Below, piece by piece: positions 1 to 7,091 of a DNA stretch of 36,820 bases. The stretch comes from Chloroflexota bacterium. GTDB taxonomy: Bacteria > Chloroflexota > Anaerolineae > Anaerolineales > Anaerolineaceae. Where the stretch lies: the NCBI GenBank assembly GCA_021789855.1, contig JAJYIW010000007.1:1-36820 (forward strand). Reading direction: 5' to 3'. Position 1 is the stretch's first letter; every line of letters begins with the position of its first letter. Below the pieces are notes generated by a model. That model ran no database searches and was not told where the DNA came from. It was given only the letters and a program-made list of their open reading frames with translations. The position numbers and the translations under genes are program-made.

Positions 1-2
1 CC

Positions 3-872
3 ATCTTCGTGGCCTACGACAGCGCCGATGCCTGGGCGCATACCGAGTTGTTCTACCTCGACGCTGAAGGCAAGCCGACGGTCGTGGCGGGAGTGCCCCC
101 GGATTACTTCTCCGCCACGGGGCAGTTATGGGGCAACCCGCTCTATCGCTGGGACAAGCACGCCGGAACCGGGTACGCCTGGTGGATCGACCGGATGAAA
201 GCTATCTTCCAGGTGGTCGATATTGTCCGCCTGGATCATTTCCGCGGCTTTGCCGGCTATTGGGAAATCCCGGCGGGTAGCACCACGGCGGTGAACGGCC
301 GGTGGGTCCCTGGCCCGGGGGCCGGCCTGTTTGCAGCGCTGAAAGCTGCCTTTGGCAGCCTGCCCATCATCGCGGAAGACCTGGGGGTGATCACCGACGA
401 CGTCAATGCGCTGCGCGAGGCCTTTGATTTACCCGGGATGAAGCTGCTCCAGTTCGCCTTCTCCACCGATGCGGATGACCCTTTCATGCCGCACAATTAC
501 CCGGTGAACTGCGTGGCTTATACCGGGACGCACGACAACGATACCACCCGCGGCTGGTATGACACCGCGCCGGAGAGCGAGCGCGATTACGCCCGGCGCT
601 ACCTGGCGCGCTCTGGCGAGGACATCGCCTGGGACTTCATCCGCGTTATCTGGAGCTCCGTAGCGGTGATGGCCCTGGCGCCGGTGCAGGACTTTATGAG
701 CCTGGACACGCGCGGGCGGATGAATTTCCCCGGCAAAGCCAGCGGCAATTGGACCTGGCGCCTGCCCGAGGAGGCCATGTCCGAAGCCCTATCGGCTCGC
801 TGCCTGGAAGCCAACACCCTGTACGGCCGCCTGCCCGTCACCGGGCCAAAGGTCATCCGGCGACACCTGTAA
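3..872 (+). CDS. malQ: 4-alpha-glucanotransferase (amylomaltase), C-terminal part
   Basis: GH77 amylomaltase, which transfers alpha-1,4-glucan segments between maltooligosaccharides in the cytoplasm. The reading frame is already open at the left edge (IFVAYDSADAW...), so the gene is cut by the window and the GTG at base 9 is not its start. About 290 C-terminal residues are present. The GH77 signatures are visible: VPPDYFSATGQLWGNP, the nucleophile region RLDHFRGF, the acid/base region IIAEDLG and the third acidic residue in GTHDNDT. The end LPVTGPKVIRRHL is plausible for a complete C-terminus. The stop overlaps the end of the convergent EamA gene by 20 bases. Family assignment is very secure; upstream context is unknown. 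Confidence 0.95.
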   Translation: MFVAYDSADAWAHTELFYLDAEGKPTVVAGVPPDYFSATGQLWGNPLYRWDKHAGTGYAWWIDRMKAIFQVVDIVRLDHFRGFAGYWEIPAGSTTAVNGRWVPGPGAGLFAALKAAFGSLPIIAEDLGVITDDVNALREAFDLPGMKLLQFAFSTDADDPFMPHNYPVNCVAYTGTHDNDTTRGWYDTAPESERDYARRYLARSGEDIAWDFIRVIWSSVAVMALAPVQDFMSLDTRGRMNFPGKASGNWTWRLPEEAMSEALSARCLEANTLYGRLPVTGPKVIRRHL

Positions 873-1833
873 CAGGCTTCTTTTGCTCGCCTGATTTCGA
901 TGCCACCACGATGCCAGCCAGGATAAGCGCCAGTCCCACCAGCTTGAAGGCCGAGGGGATTTCGCCGAGGATGGCATAGGCCAGCGCCGTCGATCCCACC
1001 GGTTCGCCCAGCAAGGTGATGGAGACATAGGCCGCGGAGAGGTAACGCAAAGCCCAGTTGAACGTGGAATGCCCCACCAGTTGCGGGATCAGCGCCAGGG
1101 CTAAAAATAACAGGTAGGTCAACCAGGGATAACCCACCAGGCTCTGGCCGGCGATGGCCACGATCCCCAGCAAGACAGCCGCCGCTATGCCGTAGACCAG
1201 GAATGTGTAGGCCGGTAGCGACACCGACGGCCTGAGGCGGCGCCCGATGAGGAGATACCCGCTGGCAAACAGCGCGCCGGACAGGGCCAACAGGTCGCCG
1301 ATAAAGGCTTTACCCGCCAGGAAACTGGACAAGGAGGGGCAGCTCAAGCCCGTGGATACCCATTGGCACGAGTCGCTCAGCCCGACCACGGCGCCCCCGA
1401 TCAGGGTAATAGCCATGCCCAGGCGCACGGGCGCAGGCAGGGGCTCTCGCAGTAACAAGGGGGAAGCCAGGGCCACCCACAGCGGCGAGGTGGACACCAG
1501 CACAACCGAGCTGGCGACCGTGGTGTACTGCAGCGAGGTGATCCAGGTGGCAAAATGGAAGGCCAGCAGCACTCCCGAGCCCACTACCAGCCACAGGGTA
1601 GTGCGCCGGGAAAGGAGCTGCCTGATCTCCGGCCGGTGGTGCGCCAGGCTGAACGGCGCCAGGATCAACGTGGCCAGGCTCAGGCGGTAAGCGGCAATGA
1701 CCAGCGAGGGCGCTTGCTCCTGGGCAAAACGGATAAAAATAGAAGCCGTTGAAACGGCCAGGATGGCCACCCCGATCGCCAGCAGGGGGCGGACGGCGGG
1801 GCGGGGTGTGGGGGATGGGGGGTGATGACTCAT
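853..1833 (-). CDS. EamA/DMT-family membrane transporter
   Basis: 326-residue polytopic protein of the drug/metabolite transporter superfamily. Two EamA-type repeats of about five hydrophobic helices are visible (roughly residues 15-155 and 180-315). The second repeat contains the typical ending 'LLGEPVGSTALAYAILGEIPS...LVGLALILAGIVVAS'. The substrate cannot be told from sequence; relatives export metabolites or amino acids. The start at 1833 has a GAGG-like site five bases upstream and gives a normal proline-rich cytoplasmic tail before helix 1. It is convergent with malQ (20-base overlap) and divergent from the SOD gene. Family is secure, function is not. Confidence 0.88.
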   Translation of the reverse strand: MSHHPPSPTPRPAVRPLLAIGVAILAVSTASIFIRFAQEQAPSLVIAAYRLSLATLILAPFSLAHHRPEIRQLLSRRTTLWLVVGSGVLLAFHFATWITSLQYTTVASSVVLVSTSPLWVALASPLLLREPLPAPVRLGMAITLIGGAVVGLSDSCQWVSTGLSCPSLSSFLAGKAFIGDLLALSGALFASGYLLIGRRLRPSVSLPAYTFLVYGIAAAVLLGIVAIAGQSLVGYPWLTYLLFLALALIPQLVGHSTFNWALRYLSAAYVSITLLGEPVGSTALAYAILGEIPSAFKLVGLALILAGIVVASKSGEQKKPVTGVAG

Positions 1834-1897
1834 GGATCCTCATGGATGGCGCTCAATGCCATTTTGACGGGATGGGCGAACAGCCTTCGCCTAACAA

Positions 1898-1933
1898 GCT
1901 TTGCTTGACAAAGCCCTGGACGTTGACTACAAT
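1898..1933 (+). promoter_or_regulatory. Near-consensus sigma70-type promoter of sod-ferredoxin, with palindrome over the -35
   Basis: TTGACA at 1905-1910, a 17-base spacer and TACAAT at 1928-1933 (11 of 12 consensus positions), predicting a start near 1940 and a leader of about 88 bases before the SOD ATG. The -35 lies in a 6-5-6 palindrome GCTTTG-CTTGA-CAAAGC (1898-1914), which could be an operator. The regulator is unknown. The rest of the 1834-2027 gap shows nothing else clear. Confidence 0.7.
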
Positions 1934-2027
1934 CAATTTACCGGCTTAGAGGCCTGCATTTAACGTTGCAGTCCGCCTGATTCCAAAAGTTAACCTTTTT
2001 TGAAACCTGTGGAAGGAGGTATTGACC

Positions 2028-2633
2028 ATGTCTTTTGAACTGCCTGCTCTCCCTTATGCGTATGATGCGCTCGAGCCTCACATTGACGCGCGCACGGTAG
2101 AGATTCATTATACCAAGCACCACGCCACCTACCTGAAAAATTTCAACGCCGCTTTAGAGAAACACCCTGAGCTCAATGCAAAAACGACGTTAGAGCTATT
2201 GAGCCACCTGGATGATGTCCCGGAAGATATCCGTACGACCGTGCGCTCAAACGGCGGCGGTTACCTCAACCACAACCTGTACTGGGAAAACATGGGGCCC
2301 CATTGCGGCGGGGAGCCCAAGGGTGAGGTAGCAAAAGTCATCGATAAGGCCTTCGGCGGTTTTACGGCGTTCAAGGCAGAGATGGAAAAAACTGGCCTGG
2401 CCCGCCTGGGCAGTGGTTACGCCTGGTTCAGCCGGAAACCGGACGGCACCTTTATCATTCACTCCACGTTGAACCAGGATTCAGCCGTGTCAGAAGGGTT
2501 GACCCCGCTGCTGGTGGTAGATGTTTGGGAGCATGCTTATTACCTGAAATACCAGAATCGCCGGGCGGATTACCTGGCAAGTTGGTGGAACCTTGTTAAT
2601 TGGAGTGTAGTCGCTCAACGTTTGGGTGCATAA
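2028..2633 (+). CDS. sodA: Fe/Mn-type superoxide dismutase
   Basis: 201-residue cytoplasmic superoxide dismutase converting superoxide to oxygen and peroxide. The four metal ligands are recognisable: His in IHYTKHHATYL, His in YLNHNLYWENMGP, and Asp/His in VVDVWEHAYYLKYQNRRADYL. The active-site Gln sits in the C-terminal domain (LNQDSAV), as in Mn enzymes, rather than in the Fe-type position, so Mn or cambialistic use is likely; this is inference from family rules. The ATG at 2028 is chosen over the track's TTG at 2022 because GGAGGT ends seven bases before it. A ferredoxin gene follows after 53 bases on the same strand, and a strong promoter lies upstream. Confidence 0.95.
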   Translation: MSFELPALPYAYDALEPHIDARTVEIHYTKHHATYLKNFNAALEKHPELNAKTTLELLSHLDDVPEDIRTTVRSNGGGYLNHNLYWENMGPHCGGEPKGEVAKVIDKAFGGFTAFKAEMEKTGLARLGSGYAWFSRKPDGTFIIHSTLNQDSAVSEGLTPLLVVDVWEHAYYLKYQNRRADYLASWWNLVNWSVVAQRLGA

Positions 2634-2686
2634 TTAAGGGGAATGAGATTGAGCTCAGACCTAAAGGATGAAGACAGGAGGAAAGA

Positions 2687-3097
2687 ATGACTCACGTAAT
2701 CACCAGCTTGTGCCTGCGAGATGGCGGATGTGTCACGGTTTGCCCGGTCGAATGTATTATTCCCGGTAAACCCACGGATGAATGGCCGCTCTTTTACATT
2801 GATCCCGATACTTGCATTGATTGCGGCGCCTGCATCCCGGAATGCCCGTGGGAAGCCATCTTCCCAGAAGATGATGTGCCAACGGCATTTAAAGCTAAAG
2901 CCGGCCAGAAATTGTCGATGCCGGTGGGCACCGCCGGGTTCACCGAAGTTTACGATGGCACCGATCACGATGGCGAGGCCGTCCACCTTACGGCCACCCG
3001 CACAATGCAGGCTGGTGAGGTGGTCGATTTGACCCCTGATACCGCCGTCAACGCGGAATTTTTCAAGAACGGGCCGGGCTACAACGCCGCAAAATGA
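2687..3097 (+). CDS. Ferredoxin with two iron-sulfur cluster motifs and a C-terminal extension
   Basis: 136-residue ferredoxin. The first cluster motif at residues 9-23 (CLRDGGCVTVCPVEC) and the second classical CxxCxxCxxxCP motif (CIDCGACIPECPW, about residues 45-56) indicate two Fe-S clusters. The first motif has Cys spacing resembling 7Fe/8Fe Clostridium/Azotobacter-type ferredoxins, so a 3Fe or 4Fe cluster cannot be decided by eye. Roughly 70 residues after the clusters lack cysteines and are unusual for a small ferredoxin. A clear AGGAGG lies five bases before the ATG. It is probably co-transcribed with the SOD gene, suggesting a redox or oxidative-stress role, though the electron partner is unknown. 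Confidence 0.88.
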   Translation: MTHVITSLCLRDGGCVTVCPVECIIPGKPTDEWPLFYIDPDTCIDCGACIPECPWEAIFPEDDVPTAFKAKAGQKLSMPVGTAGFTEVYDGTDHDGEAVHLTATRTMQAGEVVDLTPDTAVNAEFFKNGPGYNAAK

Positions 3098-3159
3098 TTT
3101 ACCGGCTTTCCACCCGTGATTTAATTAACTTATAAGCATATATTAGACATTCAAAGGTG

Positions 3160-3165
3160 TATAAT
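3160..3165 (+). promoter_or_regulatory. Candidate -10 (TATAAT) for the aspartase-type gene
   Basis: A perfect TATAAT placed 64 bases before the ATG at 3230. No good -35 is visible at 16-18 bases. It directly abuts the left arm of the terminator hairpin, so a transcript starting near 3172 would lack most of the 5' arm. Confidence 0.45.
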
Positions 3166-3206
3166 ACGTAAAGGGAGTGTACCGGCTCCCTTTACGTATT
3201 TTTTTT
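3163..3206 (+). terminator. Rho-independent terminator after the ferredoxin gene
   Basis: A perfect 15-base-pair stem, AATACGTAAAGGGAG (3163-3177) with CTCCCTTTACGTATT (3186-3200), an 8-base loop, and a run of T (3199-3206). It ends only 23 bases before the next ATG and overlaps its likely promoter. Confidence 0.9.
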
Positions 3207-3229
3207 AGTTGAACAGGGAGAAATCGATC

Positions 3230-4675
3230 ATGTCAAGACAAGAGCGTGATTCATTAGGACCCGTCAACGTGCCCGATGGTGCACTTTATGGGGCACAAAC
3301 CCAACGAGCGGTAGAAAATTTCCCAATATCCGGACTGCGCCCCTGGCGGGCTTTCATCTGGTCATTGGCGACGATCAAACGCGCCGCTGCCGAGGTGAAT
3401 TCCGCTTTAGGCGTCCTGGATCCCCAGCTCGCTGCGGTGATTGTCCAGGCTTCTCAAGAAGTGATGGATGGTCAATGGGATGCTCAGTTCGTGGTTGACC
3501 CCTTCCAGGCCGGGGCCGGCACCAGCCACAACATGAACTCCAATGAAGTGATCGCCAACCGGGCCACCATCCTCCTGGGAGGAAAATTGGGGGAATATAA
3601 GGTCAATCCAAACGACCATGTCAACATGTCACAATCCACCAACGATACCATCCCAACCGCGATCCGCCTGGGCTGCCTGTGGCGGCTGGATGAGTTATTG
3701 GCTTCCGTCCAGGGCCTGGCGGACGCCCTGAAGGTCAAGAGCGTGGAATTTGATCCCATCGTCAAATCGGGCCGCACCCACCTGCAAGATGCAGTGCCCG
3801 TCCGCCTGGGGCAGGAGTTTTCCGCGTATGCTAAAGCGGTGGAACGCGATGGGGAACGCATCCGGCGCAGCGGCGATAATTTGCGCCGGCTTGGGATCGG
3901 CGGCACTGCCGTCGGCAGCGGCCTAAACGCCCATCCCGAATACCACAAGCGCATGGTGGCTCGCCTGTCAGCCATCACCGGGATACGGATGGAGGAATCC
4001 GACAATTTGTTTGAGTCGATGCAGTCCATGGCGGATATGGTAGATTTCTCCGCCTCGCTGCGTACCCTGGCGGTCACCCTCATCCGCGTGGCCAACGATT
4101 TCCGCCTGCTGTCTTCTGGGCCTTCCACCGGCTTAGACGAGCTCCGTTTGCCGTCGGTCCAGCCCGGCTCGAGCATTATGCCCGGCAAAGTCAACCCGGT
4201 GCTGGCGGAAATGCTGGATATGGCCATGTTCCACATCGTTGGAAATGATACGGCCGTCGTCCTGGCCTCTCAGGCCGGCCAGCTTGAGCTCAACGTGATG
4301 ATGCCCATCATCGCCCATGAGCTATTCGACAGCATGGCCGTGATGATCGGGGCCGTGAACGCATTTACTCAAAAATGCGTGGTGGGCTTAAAGGCTAACC
4401 GGCCCAAGGCGGAAGGCTGGCTGGCGAAGAACACCATCATTGTCACCGCTCTCAACCCGGTGATCGGTTATGCCGCCGGGGCGGCCCTGGTGAAGGAAGC
4501 CCTGGCCAGGGACCTGACTATCCAGGAAGTTGCCGTTGAGAAAGCCAACCGGGGCGAGCTGCACAAGCGCGATTCAGCCCAGCCGGTCACGGCGGATGAA
4601 ATCAAAGCGATATTGGGCGACCTGCGCCGCCTGACCGAAGGCGGTATTTCCGGCGGCGGAGGGGGCGGCGGATAA
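3230..4675 (+). CDS. aspA: Aspartate ammonia-lyase (aspartase/fumarase superfamily)
   Basis: 481-residue homotetrameric lyase of the aspartase/class II fumarase superfamily. Signature GSSIMPGKVNPV (the flexible catalytic Ser loop) and N-terminal substrate-site motifs GTSHNMNSNEVIANRA and SQSTNDTIPTA are clear. I favour aspartase over fumarase because of GNDTAVVLASQAGQLELNVMMPIIA, which fits aspartases better than the fumarase GN(H)-type segment; enzyme identity within the superfamily remains inferred. The ATG at 3230 is preferred over the TTG at 3209 because CAGGGAG sits about nine bases upstream. The protein ends in an odd GGISGGGGGGG tail. The gene follows the ferredoxin terminator and is convergent with ppgK. 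Confidence 0.87.
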   Translation: MSRQERDSLGPVNVPDGALYGAQTQRAVENFPISGLRPWRAFIWSLATIKRAAAEVNSALGVLDPQLAAVIVQASQEVMDGQWDAQFVVDPFQAGAGTSHNMNSNEVIANRATILLGGKLGEYKVNPNDHVNMSQSTNDTIPTAIRLGCLWRLDELLASVQGLADALKVKSVEFDPIVKSGRTHLQDAVPVRLGQEFSAYAKAVERDGERIRRSGDNLRRLGIGGTAVGSGLNAHPEYHKRMVARLSAITGIRMEESDNLFESMQSMADMVDFSASLRTLAVTLIRVANDFRLLSSGPSTGLDELRLPSVQPGSSIMPGKVNPVLAEMLDMAMFHIVGNDTAVVLASQAGQLELNVMMPIIAHELFDSMAVMIGAVNAFTQKCVVGLKANRPKAEGWLAKNTIIVTALNPVIGYAAGAALVKEALARDLTIQEVAVEKANRGELHKRDSAQPVTADEIKAILGDLRRLTEGGISGGGGGGG

Positions 4676-4677
4676 AC

Positions 4678-5418
4678 CTATTCCCCTTTTTCAGCCGCAA
4701 GAGCCGCGCCCACGATCCCGGCGTTGTTTAACAACTGCGCCGGGACGACCTGGGCGCGGATGTTTATCGCCGAAGCATAACGGCTGAATTCCTTACTGGC
4801 CCCTCCACCGATGATGACCAGGTCGGGGTAAAACAGGCGCTCAATATGCTGCAAGTATTCGTTGAACTTATCTGCCCAGGCCTCCCAGGTCAGGTTTTTG
4901 CGCTGGCGAGCGGCATCTGAGGCGCGCCTTTCGGCGTCTTTTCCGCGGATCTCAATGTGGCCCAGCTCGGTGTTGGGGACCAGATGCCCATCCACGAACA
5001 GAGCGGTTCCCAGGCCAGTTCCCACGGTGACCATAAAGACCACCCCTTTTTCTTTGCCCTTTCCCACGCCAAAGGCCATCTCTGCCAGGCCGGCGGCATC
5101 CGCGTCATTGATCACATGGACCGGACAATGGGTAACCTCGCCGAATAGCTGGTCGATATTGGTATTGATCCAGCTATGATCCACGTTGGCAGCGGTAAGC
5201 GCAACCCCATTGCGGATCGCCGCGGGAAAACCACAGCCGATCGACCCCTTCCAATCAAAGTGCTTCACCACCTGCTCCACCACCCTGGCAACGTCCTTAG
5301 GCTTGGCCTGATCGGGCGTCGGCAAGCGATACCTGGGAGATGCCAGCTCACCTGTCGTGAGATTCACCGGCGCCGCTTTGATCCCTGATCCGCCAATATC
5401 GATCCCAAATGTGTCCAT
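4678..5418 (-). CDS. ppgK: Polyphosphate glucokinase (ROK family)
   Basis: 246-residue cytoplasmic kinase phosphorylating glucose with polyphosphate and/or [13 protein letters not shown] (phosphate 1 motif, near the N-terminus), [37 protein letters not shown] and [10 protein letters not shown] follow the order and wording of actinobacterial PpgK proteins. It lacks the zinc-binding Cys cluster of other ROK kinases, as expected for this subfamily. The start at 5418 ([10 protein letters not shown]) is chosen over the track's 5469 because homologues begin there and AAAGGA lies upstream. It is the last gene of a leftward run after mltG (78-base gap) and is convergent with the aspartase gene. Confidence 0.92.
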   Translation of the reverse strand: MDTFGIDIGGSGIKAAPVNLTTGELASPRYRLPTPDQAKPKDVARVVEQVVKHFDWKGSIGCGFPAAIRNGVALTAANVDHSWINTNIDQLFGEVTHCPVHVINDADAAGLAEMAFGVGKGKEKGVVFMVTVGTGLGTALFVDGHLVPNTELGHIEIRGKDAERRASDAARQRKNLTWEAWADKFNEYLQHIERLFYPDLVIIGGGASKEFSRYASAINIRAQVVPAQLLNNAGIVGAALAAEKGE

Positions 5419-5496
5419 CGTGTTTATCCTTTCTCTCACGCCCCAGCCATGAGTCAAAATGCTGCACACTCCGCCTGAGCGGTCACGCTTATCCGA

Positions 5497-6654
5497 TTAA
5501 GGGCAGGCGTTATTAACTTGTTCTTCCAGCGTCTTTGCAAACGCGTGCCGGCCCGATCCATCACAACGCGCTCGAAAATAATAATAAGATGTTTGCTCTG
5601 GAAATGCAACCGCTTTGAGCGCCAAAATGGATGGATTGGCGATCGGGCCAGGGGGCAAGCCATCGACCAGGTATGTATTATAGGGTGACTGGACTTTCAA
5701 ATCGTCGGCGGTAAGGGGGTTGGTCCACCAGGTCTGTTGAGCGGTATTGTAGCCCAAGGCATACTGGACGGTCGGATCGCTTTCAAGTTTCATCCCTGCT
5801 GCCAGCCGGTTCAAGAACACGGAAGCAATGACCGGCTCCTCATCGGCCACCACCGATTCTTTTTGAACGATCGATGCCAGGGTGACTGCTTCATACAAGC
5901 TCAAGTTCTGCTGCTTTATCCCATTGAGCATGTCCTGGGTGACGTTCTGGTCGAACGCCTGCCGAAAAATCGCTACCAGGCCGGCCGTGGTGATATCCCG
6001 CCGGATGGTGTAGTGACCCGGCAATAAAAACCCTTCTAAAGATTGAACCTGGGCCGGCATGCCATCAATGCCCAGGGCGCCGGAAGCGTGGGTAGCTGCC
6101 TGGATGAAATCGCCGGGAGAAACGGACAGGCCTGAAGTGGGCAGAGAGGCGGCGATCTCTTCGATCCGCCACCCGGCCAGGATCTGGAAGCTCACATCCT
6201 TCGGCGTGGCATCCTGCAGCTTGTGGGCGATTTGAATCGGGGTCCAGGCCGGGCTCAGCGTGTACGTGCCCGCCTGCAGCCCCGTATCGATGCCGGCATA
6301 CACCAGGTAGTTCCGGAAAGCATCCGCCGAAGGAATCAGCCCCTGATCCTGGAGCTGAACGGCCACCGTTCCAGCCGGCTCGCCTAATTCCACTTTGAAT
6401 TGGCGTTCTGATCCGGTTGGATCGACCGCATGAACCAGGTTATCTTGATTCCACAGCAATTGCGCAGAGTACTCTACGCGCTGCCATGCGCTCAATTTGG
6501 GTGAAGGTGGGCCAAAGCGCGCTCCAGCCTGGCTGGGAATGGCGTTCCACCCGTAGAGCACAACAGCCAGGGCCAGGCAAAATAGCACCAGGATCAATCC
6601 CTCGGCGAGGGTCATTAATGAATGGGAGCGTGTATGGCGGTTGCGTCTCGTCAT
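5497..6654 (-). CDS. mltG: Endolytic murein transglycosylase MltG (YceG family)
   Basis: Membrane-anchored lytic transglycosylase that cleaves nascent peptidoglycan strands. One N-terminal membrane helix (LILVLFCLALAVVLYGW) follows a basic tail, then a LysM-like/YceG region. The catalytic glutamate is in LASIVQKESVVADE, and the family signature LKVQSPYNTYLVDGLPPGPIANPS is complete. The track start at 6693 would overlap ruvX by 29 bases; the ATG at 6654 begins just after the ruvX stop and keeps the basic tail and helix. Neither has a convincing ribosome site, so the start is uncertain. ruvX and mltG often occur together in bacteria, supporting both calls. Confidence 0.92.
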   Translation of the reverse strand: MTRRNRHTRSHSLMTLAEGLILVLFCLALAVVLYGWNAIPSQAGARFGPPSPKLSAWQRVEYSAQLLWNQDNLVHAVDPTGSERQFKVELGEPAGTVAVQLQDQGLIPSADAFRNYLVYAGIDTGLQAGTYTLSPAWTPIQIAHKLQDATPKDVSFQILAGWRIEEIAASLPTSGLSVSPGDFIQAATHASGALGIDGMPAQVQSLEGFLLPGHYTIRRDITTAGLVAIFRQAFDQNVTQDMLNGIKQQNLSLYEAVTLASIVQKESVVADEEPVIASVFLNRLAAGMKLESDPTVQYALGYNTAQQTWWTNPLTADDLKVQSPYNTYLVDGLPPGPIANPSILALKAVAFPEQTSYYYFRARCDGSGRHAFAKTLEEQVNNACP

Positions 6655-6664
6655 AGCTAATCGG

Positions 6665-7090
6665 TCAGGCAGGCGCCGAAGAGTTTTGGGCATCCAGGTA
6701 TGATTGCAGGATCACGGTAGCAGCCAGGTGATCCAGGTGGCCGCGCCGGTGCGAACGGCGGACATCCAGGATGATCCCGGCCTGGCGGGCCTGTTGGGTG
6801 CTGCCGCTTTCATCCCACAAGACCACCGGCATGGAGCATTGTTCCCGTATGGCCTGCGCCAGACGCTCGGCTTTTCGACCTGCCGGCCCGACTTCATTGT
6901 TGTCATCCAACGCCTGGCCAACCACAATCAATTGTACACCCTCCGATAGCGCCAGCGTCGCAATCGACGCGGCATCGATTACCCTGGATACATGGTGAAT
7001 CACGCCCCACGGGTTAGCAATGACCCCGCCCGGATCGCTGATAGCAATCCCAATCCGCTTATCGCCAGGATCAACCGCCAGGATACGCAT
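6665..7090 (-). CDS. ruvX: Putative Holliday junction resolvase / pre-16S rRNA nuclease YqgF (RuvX)
   Basis: 141-residue YqgF-family RNase H-fold protein implicated in 16S rRNA 5'-end maturation. Visible motifs: ILAVDPGDKRIGIAISD (first acidic residue), LIVVGQA, LWDESGSTQQAR (canonical DERxST, here with S and G), and LDHLAATVILQSYLD. The ATG at 7090 is chosen: its A lies one base after the TGA of the upstream baseplate-J-like gene, a typical coupled arrangement, and the protein then starts MRILAVDPG as in homologues. The TTG at 7114 in the track adds eight unconserved residues. Confidence 0.92.
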   Translation of the reverse strand: MRILAVDPGDKRIGIAISDPGGVIANPWGVIHHVSRVIDAASIATLALSEGVQLIVVGQALDDNNEVGPAGRKAERLAQAIREQCSMPVVLWDESGSTQQARQAGIILDVRRSHRRGHLDHLAATVILQSYLDAQNSSAPA

Positions 7091-7091
7091 C

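Noticed and set aside
749-979. 76 aa plus-strand ORF across the malQ end
   Set aside because: Alternative frame of malQ and the convergent EamA gene; no ribosome site or family features.
1310-1843. 177 aa minus ORF overlapping EamA
   Set aside because: Shadow frame of the transporter gene with Pro/Arg/His-rich composition.
3484-4236. 250 aa minus ORF opposite the aspartase-type gene
   Set aside because: Antisense shadow of a clearly coding frame; Ser/Arg-rich low-complexity product.
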